This document shows, piece by piece, positions 25,380 through 34,814 of a stretch of DNA of 64,000 bases. The translations under genes and the position numbers were made by a program. The notes beneath the pieces are model-generated. The model was not told where the DNA came from, did no database searches, and saw only the letters and a list, made by a program, of their open reading frames with translations. Each line of letters starts with the position of its first letter. Positions within the stretch are counted from its first letter, which is position 1. This stretch comes from Hofstenia miamia (Eukaryota > Xenacoelomorpha > Acoela), in NCBI GenBank assembly GCA_004352715.1, contig SCFE01000005.1, forward strand, positions 4,113,882 to 4,177,881. Reading direction: 5' to 3'.

Positions 25380-28300
25380 NGTTTCTTGAAGCAATTATTT
25401 AATTTAAGATGCCTTTTACATTCAACGAAAATTTTATAGATTTTCGTGCCGTGCGGGGCTCATCCTCATAACAAACTGCAGCCTTCCGTGACATGCTCGT
25501 ACCGAAACATTACGGCACGGTTTTAAAACTGAGTGTACATAGTAGAAATAGTATTTTTCGTTGTATGCTGTTCATAGCGTTATAATGAAATTCGACGTTT
25601 TATATAAATTGCATTTCTATCATATCATGCATTTTATTTCTCATTTTGCAAGGAATTTTCATAATTAAAAAATTCATTGTTGAAATTGTGTTAATCGTTA
25701 ATTTCATAATTATGCTTAATCTTGCCCCACTTTATTTTCCTGAATCAACAGTAATGTTCCTACTGCATTGAATTTAATCACTGTGGAAATATACCAATTA
25801 GACATAATTCATATTTTTATACACGATTCATATTGATTTTCTCACTTGATAAAGTTGGCGGATTAATTAACTATTTATGAATACTATTTCATTTTAAATG
25901 TTATGATGGCTTTCAACCATAAAAGTAGATCAAACCATTCATTCAATCTATTTATGTTGACAGAAATAAAATACTGTAGAAAAAATATATATTTTGATTA
26001 ATTTTGCACCTCTGACAGCCAATCGTTGGATTTCAGTTGGACATTGTATCGCAATCATGATTAAAATTGTTTTTAAAAGATTAATACTTTGGAAAGTTCA
26101 GAAGAAGTTATCTTAAATATATTAAATATTTCTATGCATTAAATGAATTATAAACATTCCTCAACCTTAACGAAAATGATGCTTTTTTCCTTTTAGATAC
26201 ATATCACTTTTAATGCGTCATTATGTATTTTCCCAAAGTGAATATCTGCGAAGATTTCTATTAGATCCCGAACTTCTTCCACCTTCTTCTTTTAAAGCGT
26301 CTTCATCCTTTGACGGATTAGCCAAAATTACAAAAGTGTTTAATAGCTATAAGGTATCATCTTGATTTAAAATCGGCAACTATAACGTTGTTTGATTTAT
26401 GTATACATTATTTTTTATACTCCATGTTTTTCATTTCAACAATTTTAACAAAGTGATGCTAATTTGATAATTGGAGGTATTTTGTTTTGCAATGTTGGTT
26501 TGCAATGCATTTCTCTTTAATGTTCAATTCTGTAAAATTTCTGCTAATTATCGATGAAATTTGCTTGAATGTAATCAAAACCAAATGCTCAAAAATGCTA
26601 ATATGAAATAGAAACAATTGTTTTGAGGAGTTATAACGAACTGTTCTTATAGTGAACATGTTTTTGAAGACCGATTTGGCCATAATGCTTTTATAGCGAA
26701 CTTTATTAAAAATATAAATTCTAAAATTACAAGTATTTGTATTATTTTGTTATTTGATGATATTCGGTAGGATTCTCTATGTTTCGGTATTTTACGATAT
26801 TTTCTACAGGTTTCCATAGTTCCTACAAGTTCTTATAATTCATGGATGACGATCAATATCTTTGTTAATCGAATTTGACTGCTGAATGTGCATTTTTTAT
26901 TACGAAAAATAGGAAAGTATGCATATCGCTGGACAACTGCTCTGCTCATCCTAAGGAAATAAGCGCGCCTGTGTATATTGGAGAAAAACCGTTAAACTTT
27001 GAACATACAAATATTACGGATTTTTTACAGCTTAGAACTTTACTCGTATTTTTACTTGAATTTTTTATTTGTTTACTCGTCTTACTTTTTACCTGTATTT
27101 TTGTAACTATTTTACTTATGTATGTGTGTGTGGTAATGGTAGACATACGCTTATCACGAACATAAATCTACGAAATCAGCGTCACGTTGCTCTGTAACGA
27201 AGTGGCCCTATAACGAAATACACCTATAATAAACACCGCTTGACCTCCCATTCGATGTTCGTTATAGACGCATTCTACTGTAGTTTTAGTGTTCGTATTG
27301 GAATATTCTTAGTCAAAACGCAAAATGCAGTATGGCTGCTTTGCTAGTCCTTTTTTGCTTATCTCACTTAACGTAAACGGTCACTTTTTCCAGTGAAATT
27401 AATGAAACCTATTTATCAGTGAAAATCATTGCTGTTGTGTTGTATGTATTTAGTCCATGAGGCTTGCCTCATTAATGTCATTGTTGCACTTTTGCTGCAT
27501 TGTAACGACGATCTGCCTTTTATATGAGCCTAGCCTTGTGCGCAAATATTACGTAGAAACCAAGACAACTAAATAAATACTATCGTTTATTTTCTTTGGA
27601 ATGAATCATATTTTACACACTGTGTTTGATTTATTTGCTAATATTTGAGATTGTTAGAGCGATAATTACGTGTTTGTTATTCATTAGTAGTACTATTTGT
27701 TGTATCATGCGGAAAATCCCTACAATTTTAAGGAATGGTATTTTGCGTATTAACAATTGATTTTTAGTGTTAGTGTTCTGAAATGTAAAATGTTAGTTTT
27801 GTTATTTTGACAACTTTTAAATTCACATTGTCATTATTGTAAATCATAAATGTAAGCAGCATTATCACTCAACTATTTTATAAGTATTGAATCTAGCCAT
27901 GTTTTAGAAGGTATTGAGAAGGTATTTTTATTGGTTTCATGACCTTAGAATTCCCAAAAATCTAGACGTAATGTTTTCCAATGGCAATTTCAAAAAAATC
28001 AATTGTCACGTCATGTGTTTAAAACTTTCGTTAATTATTGTAGTTTACAATAGAATAAAAGAATCGTATTTAACTAGTTGATGGTGTGTTCCGATACATT
28101 ACTAAATTCCTGTATTTTTAGGAAGCAGATCCATGGTTTTCTTCTCACGTTGGTTGGCTGCAGTCGTATACACATTTTGTCAAAGAAGCCCGTCAAGTAT
28201 TTTTCATTTTTTCATTACTTTAAGCTTGAAATTGAAATATTTAAAGTTTTATCTTAGATTTATCAGCATTAAGTATCACATTAAGCAAATGGCTTAAGTT

Positions 28301-31300
28301 TTATATGCGAATTAAGAGTTTCCCGTGCATTTCTGAAAGTTGTTTCTTTACCAATATATTTTACAATCCAGCATAGACATTTTTAATCATGTCGTAAATT
28401 TTGAAGGCAATGTTTTGAATCTCGTCAGTCTGTCGCTTTTTTGTGTTCTTTTCCATACGAGAAAAGTAGGCAATCGCAACTTCATGCATTTAGAGTTGGT
28501 TGTTCTTTTACTTACAACAAAATCCACAAGGGACTTGATCATTATTGGCCTCTATATAAATGTATTCTCCCAATGAAGTATCATGCAGTGAATATGATGT
28601 CTCAAAAAAACTTAGAATAATCTTATGAACTGCGTGTGGAATAATTCCCGCTTTATAACGGATCTTGGCAGGAGCTGTAGTTTTTGAAATTAACAAACTA
28701 ATTTTACCTCTTACTGGCATGCCGCGTACTTAACTATAGTGGTGTTTATATCATTTAATAATATTACATGAAAACGTATGTTTTATTTTTGAACTTTATT
28801 TGCGTATTTACAATATTAAATATTTTTGTATAAAATTACTGAAATTCATTTTCTGCAACTTATATTTTATTATTTTAGTCTTTGAAGAAGCGGGTATTCG
28901 CAGAAAGAGGTGAATATTATTTTTAACATTTAAATGTTTATAAGTGTGGGTGTGTGTAACCATTGGAATTAGTAAATGTGCAAGGTCTACTAATTCTTAA
29001 AAGTTTTTTTGAGATAATAAAATATCTTTATGAAATATATGAAATGGTATTGTTGGTCACGTTGTCATCTCTTGATTAACTCATCACTAAACATTTCCAA
29101 TTTGTCATGCTTAGCGGTATCCAATTGAAATGTATCCTCCTAGTTTTCTACAATTTTTTCTGAAAGCACTTATAATTTAAACAAAATGTTATTTGTTTTC
29201 TTTGCATGTGTGTTGTTTAGTTAATTAATTGCTACTTTAGGATATTGTGTGTTATATGCAGGTGGGTTGGTCTATCAATATATGAATGGTTAAGGTTTCT
29301 GTTTCCTTTTATATTTTATTGCTTAATCAACACTTCTCAGTGGTAATTATATTTCTAAATTTTCGGATCAACAAGCTTTTACGCGAACGTTTACATTTCA
29401 ATCCGAGAGCATATAGAAGATGAATAGAATATCTATCACTGGATAATATCAACATTTTTATTATATGAATCAAACGTTAAAATTTCCTTACGAGAAGGAT
29501 GCAAACGTTTTTTGTGTTTTTTGAAAAAATGGTCAATCTGATGTTTTGTTTAGTAAAAATTTTGCAAATCTTACAGCTTGAGTATTGTGCAATTGTTTTA
29601 TCATTTTCATCAGTTGAACTTAGTGTAATAGCCAAGTGAATATAGCGGTGTTGTGTCTTTATTAATAAAAGAAAATAGGAATATATACTCTAAAAAAATT
29701 AAAAATTTACAGATATTGACAGAAAGTTTCACTGTTATTCCAAAATTCATACGGCGGGCTCAATCAAAGTCAAGCATGCCCCTCAAATTATTATTTATAA
29801 AATCTTTGGGAAAAATTATTGTTGTCCGAGTCAATAATTGCAGTTCTTATTCTAAGAACGATTTATATTTTATTGATATTCTTTAAGCGGTTTGTACAAT
29901 ATGGTGTGTAAAGTAGCAATTTCCCATTGAAAACTCCCAACAACACACTTACAACTTTGCTCACAGCTTTTTGGGAAATTCTAAAGTTCGCAACAAAAAT
30001 ATTTGCGTACACACCTACAACTTTTTGCACGACTTTTTGGTTGAACTATATTTAGTGCCTACCAGTAAAATACACTACAACCAATGCAATCAAACAGTCT
30101 GAAGGAAAATGACCTCGTTTTGAAAGCATTTTGTGTAATATTTATCAGTTATGTAAATAGTAATGCGCGGTTAAAATGTTTCTCTGAGAAAAGACAAAAT
30201 CGTTATAAGTGAATTAAAATTTCACAACAAAGTTGGAAACGCGTACACACATCTTTTGGTTGTGCGCCTCATTAAATCAAAAAAGTTGCGCCCAGCGTTG
30301 TAAGTGGGTACGCTACTTTAGCAATTACTTTATCATACAACAGCACATTAATTTAACCGTTCTACGTTGTAATTTCAAAATTACGGGTATCGTCGTTTGT
30401 AGTAACTTTGTCAACTCAAATCTAAACTTCTTATTATAAAATGAATTTATAGAATTGTGTTCAATATACATAAATTGTTTCACTTATGGCATGAAGTTTA
30501 CAAACAAAATTTATTGAACACATGTAACACTTTTGTGTAGCATTTTTAAATATTTCCATGGAAAGGCATCTTTCCGTTGTTTACCAAGTGAATACTTTGT
30601 CTTCTTTAATGTCATAGAGTCACTTATCCATTGACGCATATAGCCATACATTTATTTGATACAGGTATTAATACAATTATTACTACAGTCAAACCTCAAT
30701 TTAGCGCACTTCCTCGGGACCGTAGCACCAAGTGCCCTATTTCAAACAACAAAAATTCAAAATTTATTCAAATGAAATGTGTTGAGATCGAAATACATTC
30801 GGCAAAAGAATTCGGTTTCAAAGAATTTTGTGCTATTATTGAATTATGAAGTATTTTGACTTCAATCTGATTCGCATGCTAAAAAGTTGAATTGCAATTG
30901 TCTAATGTTGCAAATGCTTTCTTGTTTGTTATTTGAAGTGTTTAATCCACATTTTATTCACTTCTTCATTTTATACAACAATTTATTCACCAATTTCGAA
31001 GTTACCATAATCATATGCTTCCTCAATTCCTTCAAGATCACTGTTAATTAATGTCTAGCCGCCTTTGATAACTGAGAATCTTGCTTTTTGAAAGTAGTTC
31101 TTGAAGGTATAAATAGATACTACTCCCATACTGTTTTCAACAAGACATTGAAATTAACAAAGATCATGGTCATATGTCAAAGATTTAACAGTTACATTAT
31201 TTTAATGAATAGAGTGGCGAAGCAGAGAAGGTTTACAATAACCTCGAAAAATTTACCAACTTTAAATCACTTGGATTTTGTCAGTGCGCAATTTTGAAGG

Positions 31301-34300
31301 TTTCTGCAGTGCATTCTTTGTAAATTGCATTTATAATTGACTGCCCAACATTGAGTATTGCGCTATTTGGACTACCCTATTTTTAACAAAATGCAGGGTT
31401 CTTTTATTAAAAACGTCAAGGGCGCAATATTTTATTGCCATATTATGAGTATTACGCTATTCTAATAGTATACACAACTGTGGTTTGACTGTACTACTAT
31501 TACTATACGTAATAAGGTAGTTCTTTAAAACACTGAAACTAAGTCTACATGTATTATAATTTGAGTAGTTCGCATTAACATTTTTTATGCAAAATCATTA
31601 ATCATTGAATCTATCAATGCTGAATATGTCATTTTAAGAACAAAATCATGTGGCCGTCTCCGGCACTTGCGACCAATAAAGAAGAATCGTTTGTGTTCCT
31701 GCTCCTTGTTCCTTCTATACAGTTTCTGGTACATTGTTCTCATTGTGATATATTAAAGATATAAGCAATAGAGGCAATTTCCTTTATTCAAATATGACCA
31801 AAGTGAAATGTTGTAAGAAATGAAGTTAACAGATGATTTTTGCACTTTCTCTTTTATCTAGAACGAAGAAAGGAATATCTCGTCTATTTTTTTGCAAATT
31901 TCCAACAATGTGTCAAAAAAATAATTTGCAAAATGGCATTAAGTAGGCCAAATGTCTATAGCAATGTTATAAATTTGATTAAGATATAGGCTTGTTTCAA
32001 TGTGACGCATTGGGAATAGTAAATTCTGCCTTCTCTGCATCAATCAGTGTAGCTTCTCACATTTGTGGTAATAGGTTAAGTGTAAAACCAGATTGCACAT
32101 CAAAATACCAAAGGCTTTTAATGATACCTCTTTACAATCCAGGATGTATGTTGATATTGTAATTAAGCCCCCGACGTAATTGTCGTCCAGTATTGCCAAG
32201 ATTTTCTGGATTCTACCTGATATTACAATTAATATTTCTTATACTAATAGATTATAATTATATTTGTAATTTTTATTGATTTTTTTGTTTTGATTGATGC
32301 TTTTATGCTAAAAAATTTTTGTGCGTATGTAACTAGTAATCTTTCTTTGATTGGGTCGGGTAACGGAGCAGTTTTAGACAGACCAGGTTGGTCGCGGCTC
32401 AAAAAATTGAATGAACATCACTGTAAAAATCTGAGCATAAATTTTCAATATTAATTTCAAAAATTTATAATCCCCTTGAATTATTGTTTCACGTAACTCG
32501 GATTCAGGTGAACTACCATCATCAAAATGTTTTCATTACTTGAATCATGATTCGGGAGAACGTCATCACCAACTTCCTCAACTACAAGCAGCATTAGAGC
32601 GTTGAAAGTGGCATGTATGCAATCTATGATTTAAAATGATTTGACATAATGCATTATTCTTAATATTTGTTATATCAAATAACTTGGGGTTATAAAGTTA
32701 CCCCATATGGCGATAATCATAGAAATGCAGTTAATATTATAAACAAAGCTGCTAAACATTGCTGATATTTAGCATAATTTAGCATTTATGTTGATATAAA
32801 AATTAATATTTTTGTTGGTTTACCGGGATTTCCCGTCTTTTACCAACATAATTTAAAGATTGTAGGGTTACAGAATTACCCAAAACGACGTAGAACGGTC
32901 AATTAAACATTGCTGAATTTCTATGTATCCTGTTGTCTAGTTAAGAAATTACCAATGATTTTCACACTGTTTAGACCTTGCCGATGCATTTGCCGCGATG
33001 TCGATTGCATTGCAAGCATCTTCAGAGAATACCAAATTTAATCGACTGCTGACTATTTTCTCAGAAGCAGCTTATGACCTGCAGGTAGTTATTTTCTATT
33101 TCTTTAAAGGCTGCATTGGAAGTCTTTCCTTCACTACGTATGCCTTAATTTAGCACATGTTTGGTATCGCGTCTTCTAACAATGAGCGAACTCTCGGTAT
33201 CGCAGTCGATCTTCAAGAACAGTTGCTATTGGCTGAGCATGTAAGCATTGCATTTCGTTTTCCCACTTAAGATTTTCTAATGCTTTTATAATTAAAACAG
33301 AACCGTTGAAAGAAAGTTCAATCTTAGTGATATGTTATTGAAAGAACTGTAGTTTTCGACATTTAAGCATAATAGCTGAAGTTATTCCATATTAGTTTAT
33401 TGACAATTATGTTCTTTTTAGTAATCCAATCTGCTACATTTGTTCGTTTTTGACGGCTAAGTACGCACGGCTATTCTTTAGCAAATACTCAATGTTTTAT
33501 GTATGATTCGCGAGTTTGTTTATGCTTAGTTTATTTTTTTATAAATTCGAAGTATTCCATGTTTTAATGCTGATGTTCTGGCAGTTTATTTTCAATGAAT
33601 TCAAAGGCATTGTTTAGGAGATGCTAGATCGTCGTCGTGATGAAGCCATCCATTGTGCTAGTCTTGAAAAAAGTCTAGTAAAAGCTAAGCCCAATAAGCG
33701 TGCTGAAATCGAAGAACAACATAAGATGGCATGTGAAACCTTTAAAGTGACTTCTGAAACAGCTAGGAAAGAGGTTTGCTCGTTTTTTCTGCAACCAATT
33801 CATAGTTTTAATCTTTTCTAGTAAATTTACTACAAATATTGAACATATGACATTTATGATGCAAAGAAAATTGATTAGAGACCAGTTTTATAACCAAGTA
33901 CAGTTTTTGGAGCTTTTGTAGTAGTTGCAATTCATTTGTGACTTTCGGCTGACTCGGTTAGCGTGAGTACATTGCATTTTGCGGTGGTTCTTACTCCGGC
34001 TAATCAAATTAGAAATTATATTGAAATTTTACGTCGCAGATTTAATAAACATATAATTGCGCTTGTTCTCTATTCTGCTAATCACAATACCTGAGTACAA
34101 TGTCCGTTCTTGTTCAGCAAATTTGTGCTGTGCGTTGTGTGTGTACGACAACGACAACATCCTTTTCATCTACCCCACATCTTTTTAAGCAGAGTGAATA
34201 TCTTCCTGTAAAAAGAATATGTAGATGAACAGCCTTTGACTACCTGTGTATCATTCAGTCACAATTGGAAATCTGCTCCTTCTTCGCCGTATTTTCATTG

Positions 34301-34814
34301 ATATCAATTTTAATAATAACTCGCAATTAAAATTAATTTTCATAGCCTTACTCCCATGTAATTCTAATTTATTTTCCATATTGAAAGTCTTTTGTAAACA
34401 ATGTGTTGAAAAATAAAATTTTTATTTTAAGTTTTACATTAGTTTCAAATACTTTTCTAAATCTCAATTGAGGTTTTTCAATTTCAGTGTGTAGATTTTA
34501 TTATACATTTCTTCATACTCAACTTTGATCAAGCAAGCTGAAAAATTGCCTAAATTCCAAGAATCATAGATAGGGCGGTATGGGGTTTGGCATACATTTT
34601 TTGCGCATATCCATCTCAGGTTACTGGCCAGTGTTTTTGCATATTTTTAATGTTAATTATTATAATTGAAATTTAGGTAGAGAAATTCCATGAGATGCGG
34701 GTGCAGGATTTTAAAATAGCCATTCTGGAATATGCTGAATATCAGTTACAGAACGCGCAGAATGTTCACACTGCACTCTCACGTACTTTGTCTAATTTAC
34801 AATCAATTGAATGA
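6310..34814 (+). CDS. Sorting nexin with PX and BAR domains, SNX5/SNX6-like (complete, 10 exons)
   Basis: Endosomal membrane-trafficking protein; SNX5/6-type nexins pair with SNX1/2 to bend membrane and sort cargo. Exons: 6310-6417, 6519-6617, 9992-10089, 26197-26353, 28122-28196, 28879-28909, 32975-33084, 33154-33240, 33618-33773, 34677-34814. All have AG/GT borders and compatible phases, giving 352 residues and a TGA stop. PX domain about residues 10-125: the usual RRYSDF is RCFNDFVWL (47-55), so the second Arg, which binds PI3P in canonical PX domains, is Cys. FPPLPSKG follows. SNX5/6 PX domains also lack that Arg and carry DFVWL. BAR domain about 150-350, ending with LDRRRDEA, SLEKSLVKAK, EIEEQHKMACETF and VEKFHEMRVQDFK, the family order. 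The protein is somewhat short for the family (about 400). Intron 3 is 16.1 kb, swollen by transposons. The paralogue call is inference; PX-BAR is firm. Confidence 0.82.
6930..7530 (+). pseudogene. Ty3/Gypsy pol remnant: protease end fused to integrase C-terminus
   Basis: A 149-codon open frame (6933-7382) in sorting nexin intron 2. It starts near the protease C-terminal motif (DIILGQVSM...EKVIIDVHG), then jumps to the region just after the integrase core (TPHERFFAFSMRS, PLVDEVELVEAN, ATIRFHDGNESTVSTRDL). The reverse transcriptase, RNase H and integrase catalytic core that should lie between are absent, so this is an internally collapsed copy. After the stop, a basic RRSSRIR-like tail continues in another frame to about 7500. 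No LTRs are seen. Confidence 0.75.
7640..8075 (-). pseudogene. CGGBP1-like zinc-finger / hAT-associated protein fragment
   Basis: Minus-strand frames read LPKAKATVREKATEW, then FPGEIHVLSNGELFCKL, a stop, SVNVNSIKSFNVENHRVTQ, and after a frameshift NLKFSAESFKEKIAEFMMEM. The order (basic start, W..KFPGE.HV..NGELFC, second part of a Cys/His finger, then a helical segment) resembles CGG-repeat-binding protein 1 and the related BED-like fingers domesticated from hAT elements. The zinc-ligand region is broken by a stop, so it is a relic. It sits in sorting nexin intron 2, about 100 bp after the Gypsy remnant. Confidence 0.55.
8076..9991. other. Unassigned part of sorting nexin intron 2
   Basis: AT-rich intron sequence with a short poly-C tract near 8651-8662. 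The short open frames at 8689-8901 and 9297-9503 show no family motif I recognise and are treated as chance. It ends at the TTTTTAG acceptor of exon 3 (9990-9991). Confidence 0.5.
10324..11391 (-). pseudogene. hAT transposase, C-terminal two thirds (broken)
   Basis: Three overlapping minus-strand frames make up a ZBED/Ac-type transposase. Upstream part: TKIEACITENAANMKNA (the catalytic D of the usual TDNAANM is E here), PCHPHTLQLAVSSVL, GRWNSSFYM. Middle: DEWESLENLIQLVKPCEEAT. End: MDPRFRFSLIKNN and the hATC dimerisation domain (ALNEVETYLNSECVP, CARKFLCVTPSSVNIERL, ITKKRAKLL). The frames are joined by frameshifts near 11050 and 10755. The missing N-terminal part is found at 21171-21542. The D-to-E change and frameshifts argue that this copy is inactive. 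Confidence 0.82.
11484..12130 (-). pseudogene. C2H2 zinc-finger ORF, probable retroelement protein C-terminus
   Basis: A minus-strand open frame in a GC-rich block. The plausible coding part is about the last 210 codons; the frame stays open upstream to 12302 in AT-rich sequence that looks non-coding. Near the C-terminus are two zinc fingers: C-x2-C-x12-H-x4-H (LRCTECARMFSAQKALNRHV) and C-x4-C-x12-H-x4-H (CEAKGC...WYLRHIKTCH). Upstream is a helical region ending in AAYAAVPRLTQ. Paired C2H2 fingers at the end of an ORF followed by a short 3' stretch suit a non-LTR retrotransposon, but no reverse transcriptase is visible next to it. It could also be a captured zinc-finger gene piece. Confidence 0.45.
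12303..12420. repeat. GGTACC-rich palindromic AT stretch
   Basis: The segment is built of short palindromes around TATGGTACCATAATATGGTAC and TAGTACCGTACCATAA, and can fold on itself. It separates the GC-rich zinc-finger block from the 66-bp tandem array. It may be the end of a small inverted-repeat element. Confidence 0.4.
12497..12695. repeat. Tandem array, three monomers of about 66 bp
   Basis: Three units start at 12497, 12563 and 12630, each beginning AAAAGTTG and continuing with (C/T)GCGCAAAGTTGTAAGTGTG, then an AAATATTTTTGCTGTGAACTTTATAATTACCC half. The third unit diverges after CACGCTACTTTAG. The same monomer recurs as inverted arms near 29930-30060 and 30283-30325, so it is a dispersed family. 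Confidence 0.8.
12700..14288. repeat. AT-rich filler with a foldback at 13462-13603
   Basis: No coding frame. A 142-bp imperfect palindrome has arms TTTTTTAGGCTACG...TGATTGGT (13464 on) and ACCAATCACGTAGCCTTAAAA (13582-13602), with GTGAC/GTCAC pairs inside. It looks like a small MITE or foldback element. The rest (13604-14288) shows nothing recognisable. Confidence 0.5.
14289..14720 (-). pseudogene. Possible retrotransposon ORF1/gag-like fragment
   Basis: Minus-strand frames read TRKFEKDLRSKLTNKDPCII and, after a frameshift near 14545, AIIEIKENDDPQAIMSKV, then KMKPKMIFKRIPETKN and KNQIKDILVKTNEVL. The order (beta strand ending in an acidic run, helix, K..PKMIF..IPE, then a helix) is like the second RNA-binding half of ORF1 or gag-like proteins of LINEs. 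Basic and AT-rich; family assignment is weak. Confidence 0.35.
14840..15480. repeat. GGCTCG-rich ends around a TTTGGCAAATATTTGCC palindrome
   Basis: Clusters of AGCTCGGCTYGGCTCG occur at both ends (14848-14945 and 15436-15472). Between them at 15006-15120 is an inverted repeat of TTTGGAAAATTTGACAAATA against the ATTTGCCAAATTATTGCCAA type. It resembles a non-autonomous element, but termini and a target duplication could not be fixed. Confidence 0.4.
15890..16416 (-). pseudogene. Tc1-like transposase remnant
   Basis: Minus-strand frames read SDESNF (first catalytic Asp region), then after a frameshift KHPG, a stop, VMVWACMYFRDLHG, and YYLLHKNNSQRFTKILK, typical of a DDE_3 transposase core. The outer end has the inverted-repeat-like sequence CAGTGTCGCCCATAAGTTAG (reverse complement of 16416 inwards) abutting TA at 16417-16418. 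Stops abound and the other end is missing, so it is a truncated dead copy. The sequence up to the Gypsy (16419-17100) holds a (TA)n near 16738-16757 and nothing else I can assign. Confidence 0.6.
17110..19841 (+). pseudogene. Ty3/Gypsy retrotransposon, decayed gag-pol
   Basis: Plus-strand order fits Gypsy. A coiled-coil gag starts at 17352 (YEMLRKSNETEMLLKKLTDK), with later QKFNGKFDGYNLTFIEWLQMFE (about 18000). A protease-like ILGNNFL lies near 18350. The linker ORF is at 18419-18736. Reverse transcriptase follows from about 19080 (KPIKLPVRRVPEQMKDE, CPSESPYATSTVFVK, NEVTKKNFYPLPHIEDML). The catalytic box at 19555-19575 reads YIVDII where YIDDI/YVDDI is expected, so one Asp is lost. Many stops and frameshifts. 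Continuation is lost in the N gap at 19842. A primer-binding-site-like TGGCGAACAAATAAAC near 17130 is only suggestive. Confidence 0.8.
19842..20841. other. Assembly gap of 1000 N
   Basis: Exactly 1000 undetermined bases, so the size is probably nominal. It cuts the Gypsy copy. Open frames made only of X residues across it are artefacts. Confidence 0.98.
20842..21162 (-). mobile_element. GC-rich retroelement end, LTR or LINE 5' end candidate
   Basis: A sharply more GC-rich 250-bp block (about 20940-21162) with no open frame. On the minus strand it starts TCAATGATCTTTCATGCGCA and contains GAATAAAACTG near 20925 and a GCAACA end near 20870. The AATAAA could be a poly(A) signal of an LTR or retroelement. 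It directly abuts the GATCCAAT repeat at 21163-21170 that interrupts the hAT. Confidence 0.4.
21171..21542 (-). pseudogene. hAT transposase, N-terminal part
   Basis: Minus-strand frame with the start of a hAT catalytic region: YNIAENESFRNFVGTLNPMY, the segment SIRINIIPELWGEIEENVKK, then ISFNFWKGVNKESYLEATL and DFKVNTLALGAEPF, matching the DLWTS...SYL...W.L pattern of ZBED-type hATs. The catalytic Asp of the usual T.DLWTS motif is missing (SFNFWKG). No BED finger lies between it and the terminal repeat about 200 bp away. The rest of the protein is at 10324-11391, across the nested insertion. Confidence 0.78.
21757..24556. repeat. Intron 3 continuation with (TA)n and a minisatellite
   Basis: No coding signal that I trust. 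A long (TA)n lies at 22058-22121 and another at 22941-22966. A 25-bp duplication GAAAGTTTCTATGTCACAAT is at 22890-22940. A minisatellite of TTACTTTCCCACATTTACTT units of about 30-40 bp fills 23820-24005 and stops at a single N (24006). The short plus-strand frame at 24014-24241 looks like chance in AT-rich DNA. Confidence 0.55.
24557..24825. mobile_element. hAT-type MITE, 269 bp
   Basis: The ends are inverted: left CAGTGTTGAAATCGTG...GTGCCGTG, right (reverse complement) CAGTTTTAAAACCGTGCCGT. Flanking 8-bp repeats ACTGTACA (24549-24556) and AGTGTACA (24826-24833) differ at one base. CAGNG-type ends and 8-bp duplications are the hAT signature. Most of it (from 24675) is repeated after the N at 25380, which is an assembly duplication and not a second insertion. 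Confidence 0.75.
25085..25789. repeat. Misplaced or duplicated contig pieces bounded by single N bases
   Basis: Positions 25085-25379 repeat 21793 onwards up to and into the (TA)n near 22080. After the N at 25380, positions 25381-25789 repeat 24675-25083 with a single clear mismatch (GACTTTTTAT versus GACGTTTTAT). Near-identity plus bounding Ns points to allelic or misjoined contigs rather than real duplication. Confidence 0.85.
26600..27280 (+). mobile_element. pogo/Tigger-like element remnant with DDE fragment
   Basis: A short plus-strand frame holds KNRKVCISLDNCSAHPKE (26904-26960), the second catalytic Asp region (LDNCSAHP) of a pogo/Tigger DDE_1 transposase, then drifts into non-coding. 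The right end is CAGTAGAATGCGTCTATAAC reading inwards on the minus strand from 27280, next to TA at 27281-27282. TATAACGAAC-like subterminal repeats lie at both sides (26630-26705 and 27190-27260). The left terminus was not found. It lies in sorting nexin intron 4. Confidence 0.6.
29920..30325. mobile_element. Inverted-repeat element built from 66-bp monomers
   Basis: The left arm (29940-30060), read on the minus strand, holds two monomers of the family seen at 12497: one with GTCGTGCAAAAAGTTGTAGG then TGTGTACGCAAATATTTTTG, and one with GCTGTGAGCAAAGTTGTAAG. The right arm (30283-30325) has one monomer on the plus strand: GTTGCGCCCAGCGTTGTAAG then TGGGTACGCTACTTTAG. Arms in opposite orientation with a spacer suggest a MITE whose termini are tandem subrepeats. 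Confidence 0.6.
30686..31491. mobile_element. Tigger-type non-autonomous element, 806 bp
   Basis: The ends are inverted repeats CAGTCAAACCTCAATTTAGC (left) and, reverse complemented, CAGTCAAACCACAGTTGTGT (right), each bordered by TA (30684-30685 and 31492-31493), the TA target duplication of Tc1/mariner/pogo elements. CAGTCAAACC is a common Tigger terminus. No clear transposase frame remains. Confidence 0.75.

Larger units (their letters stand above)
28910..32974. other. Sorting nexin intron 6 with two small inverted-repeat elements
   Basis: A 4-kb AT-rich intron between exon 6 and exon 7. Apart from the elements at 29920-30325 and 30686-31491, I see no recognisable gene. Several 60-77 codon open frames here (29653, 30233, 31088) have no family motif. 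Confidence 0.5.

Noticed and set aside
28508-28720. Minus-strand frame with DTSLGEYIYIEAN, faintly like a MAM domain
   Set aside because: Only a few residues agree, cysteines are not in place, and it lies inside a sorting nexin intron with no splice support.
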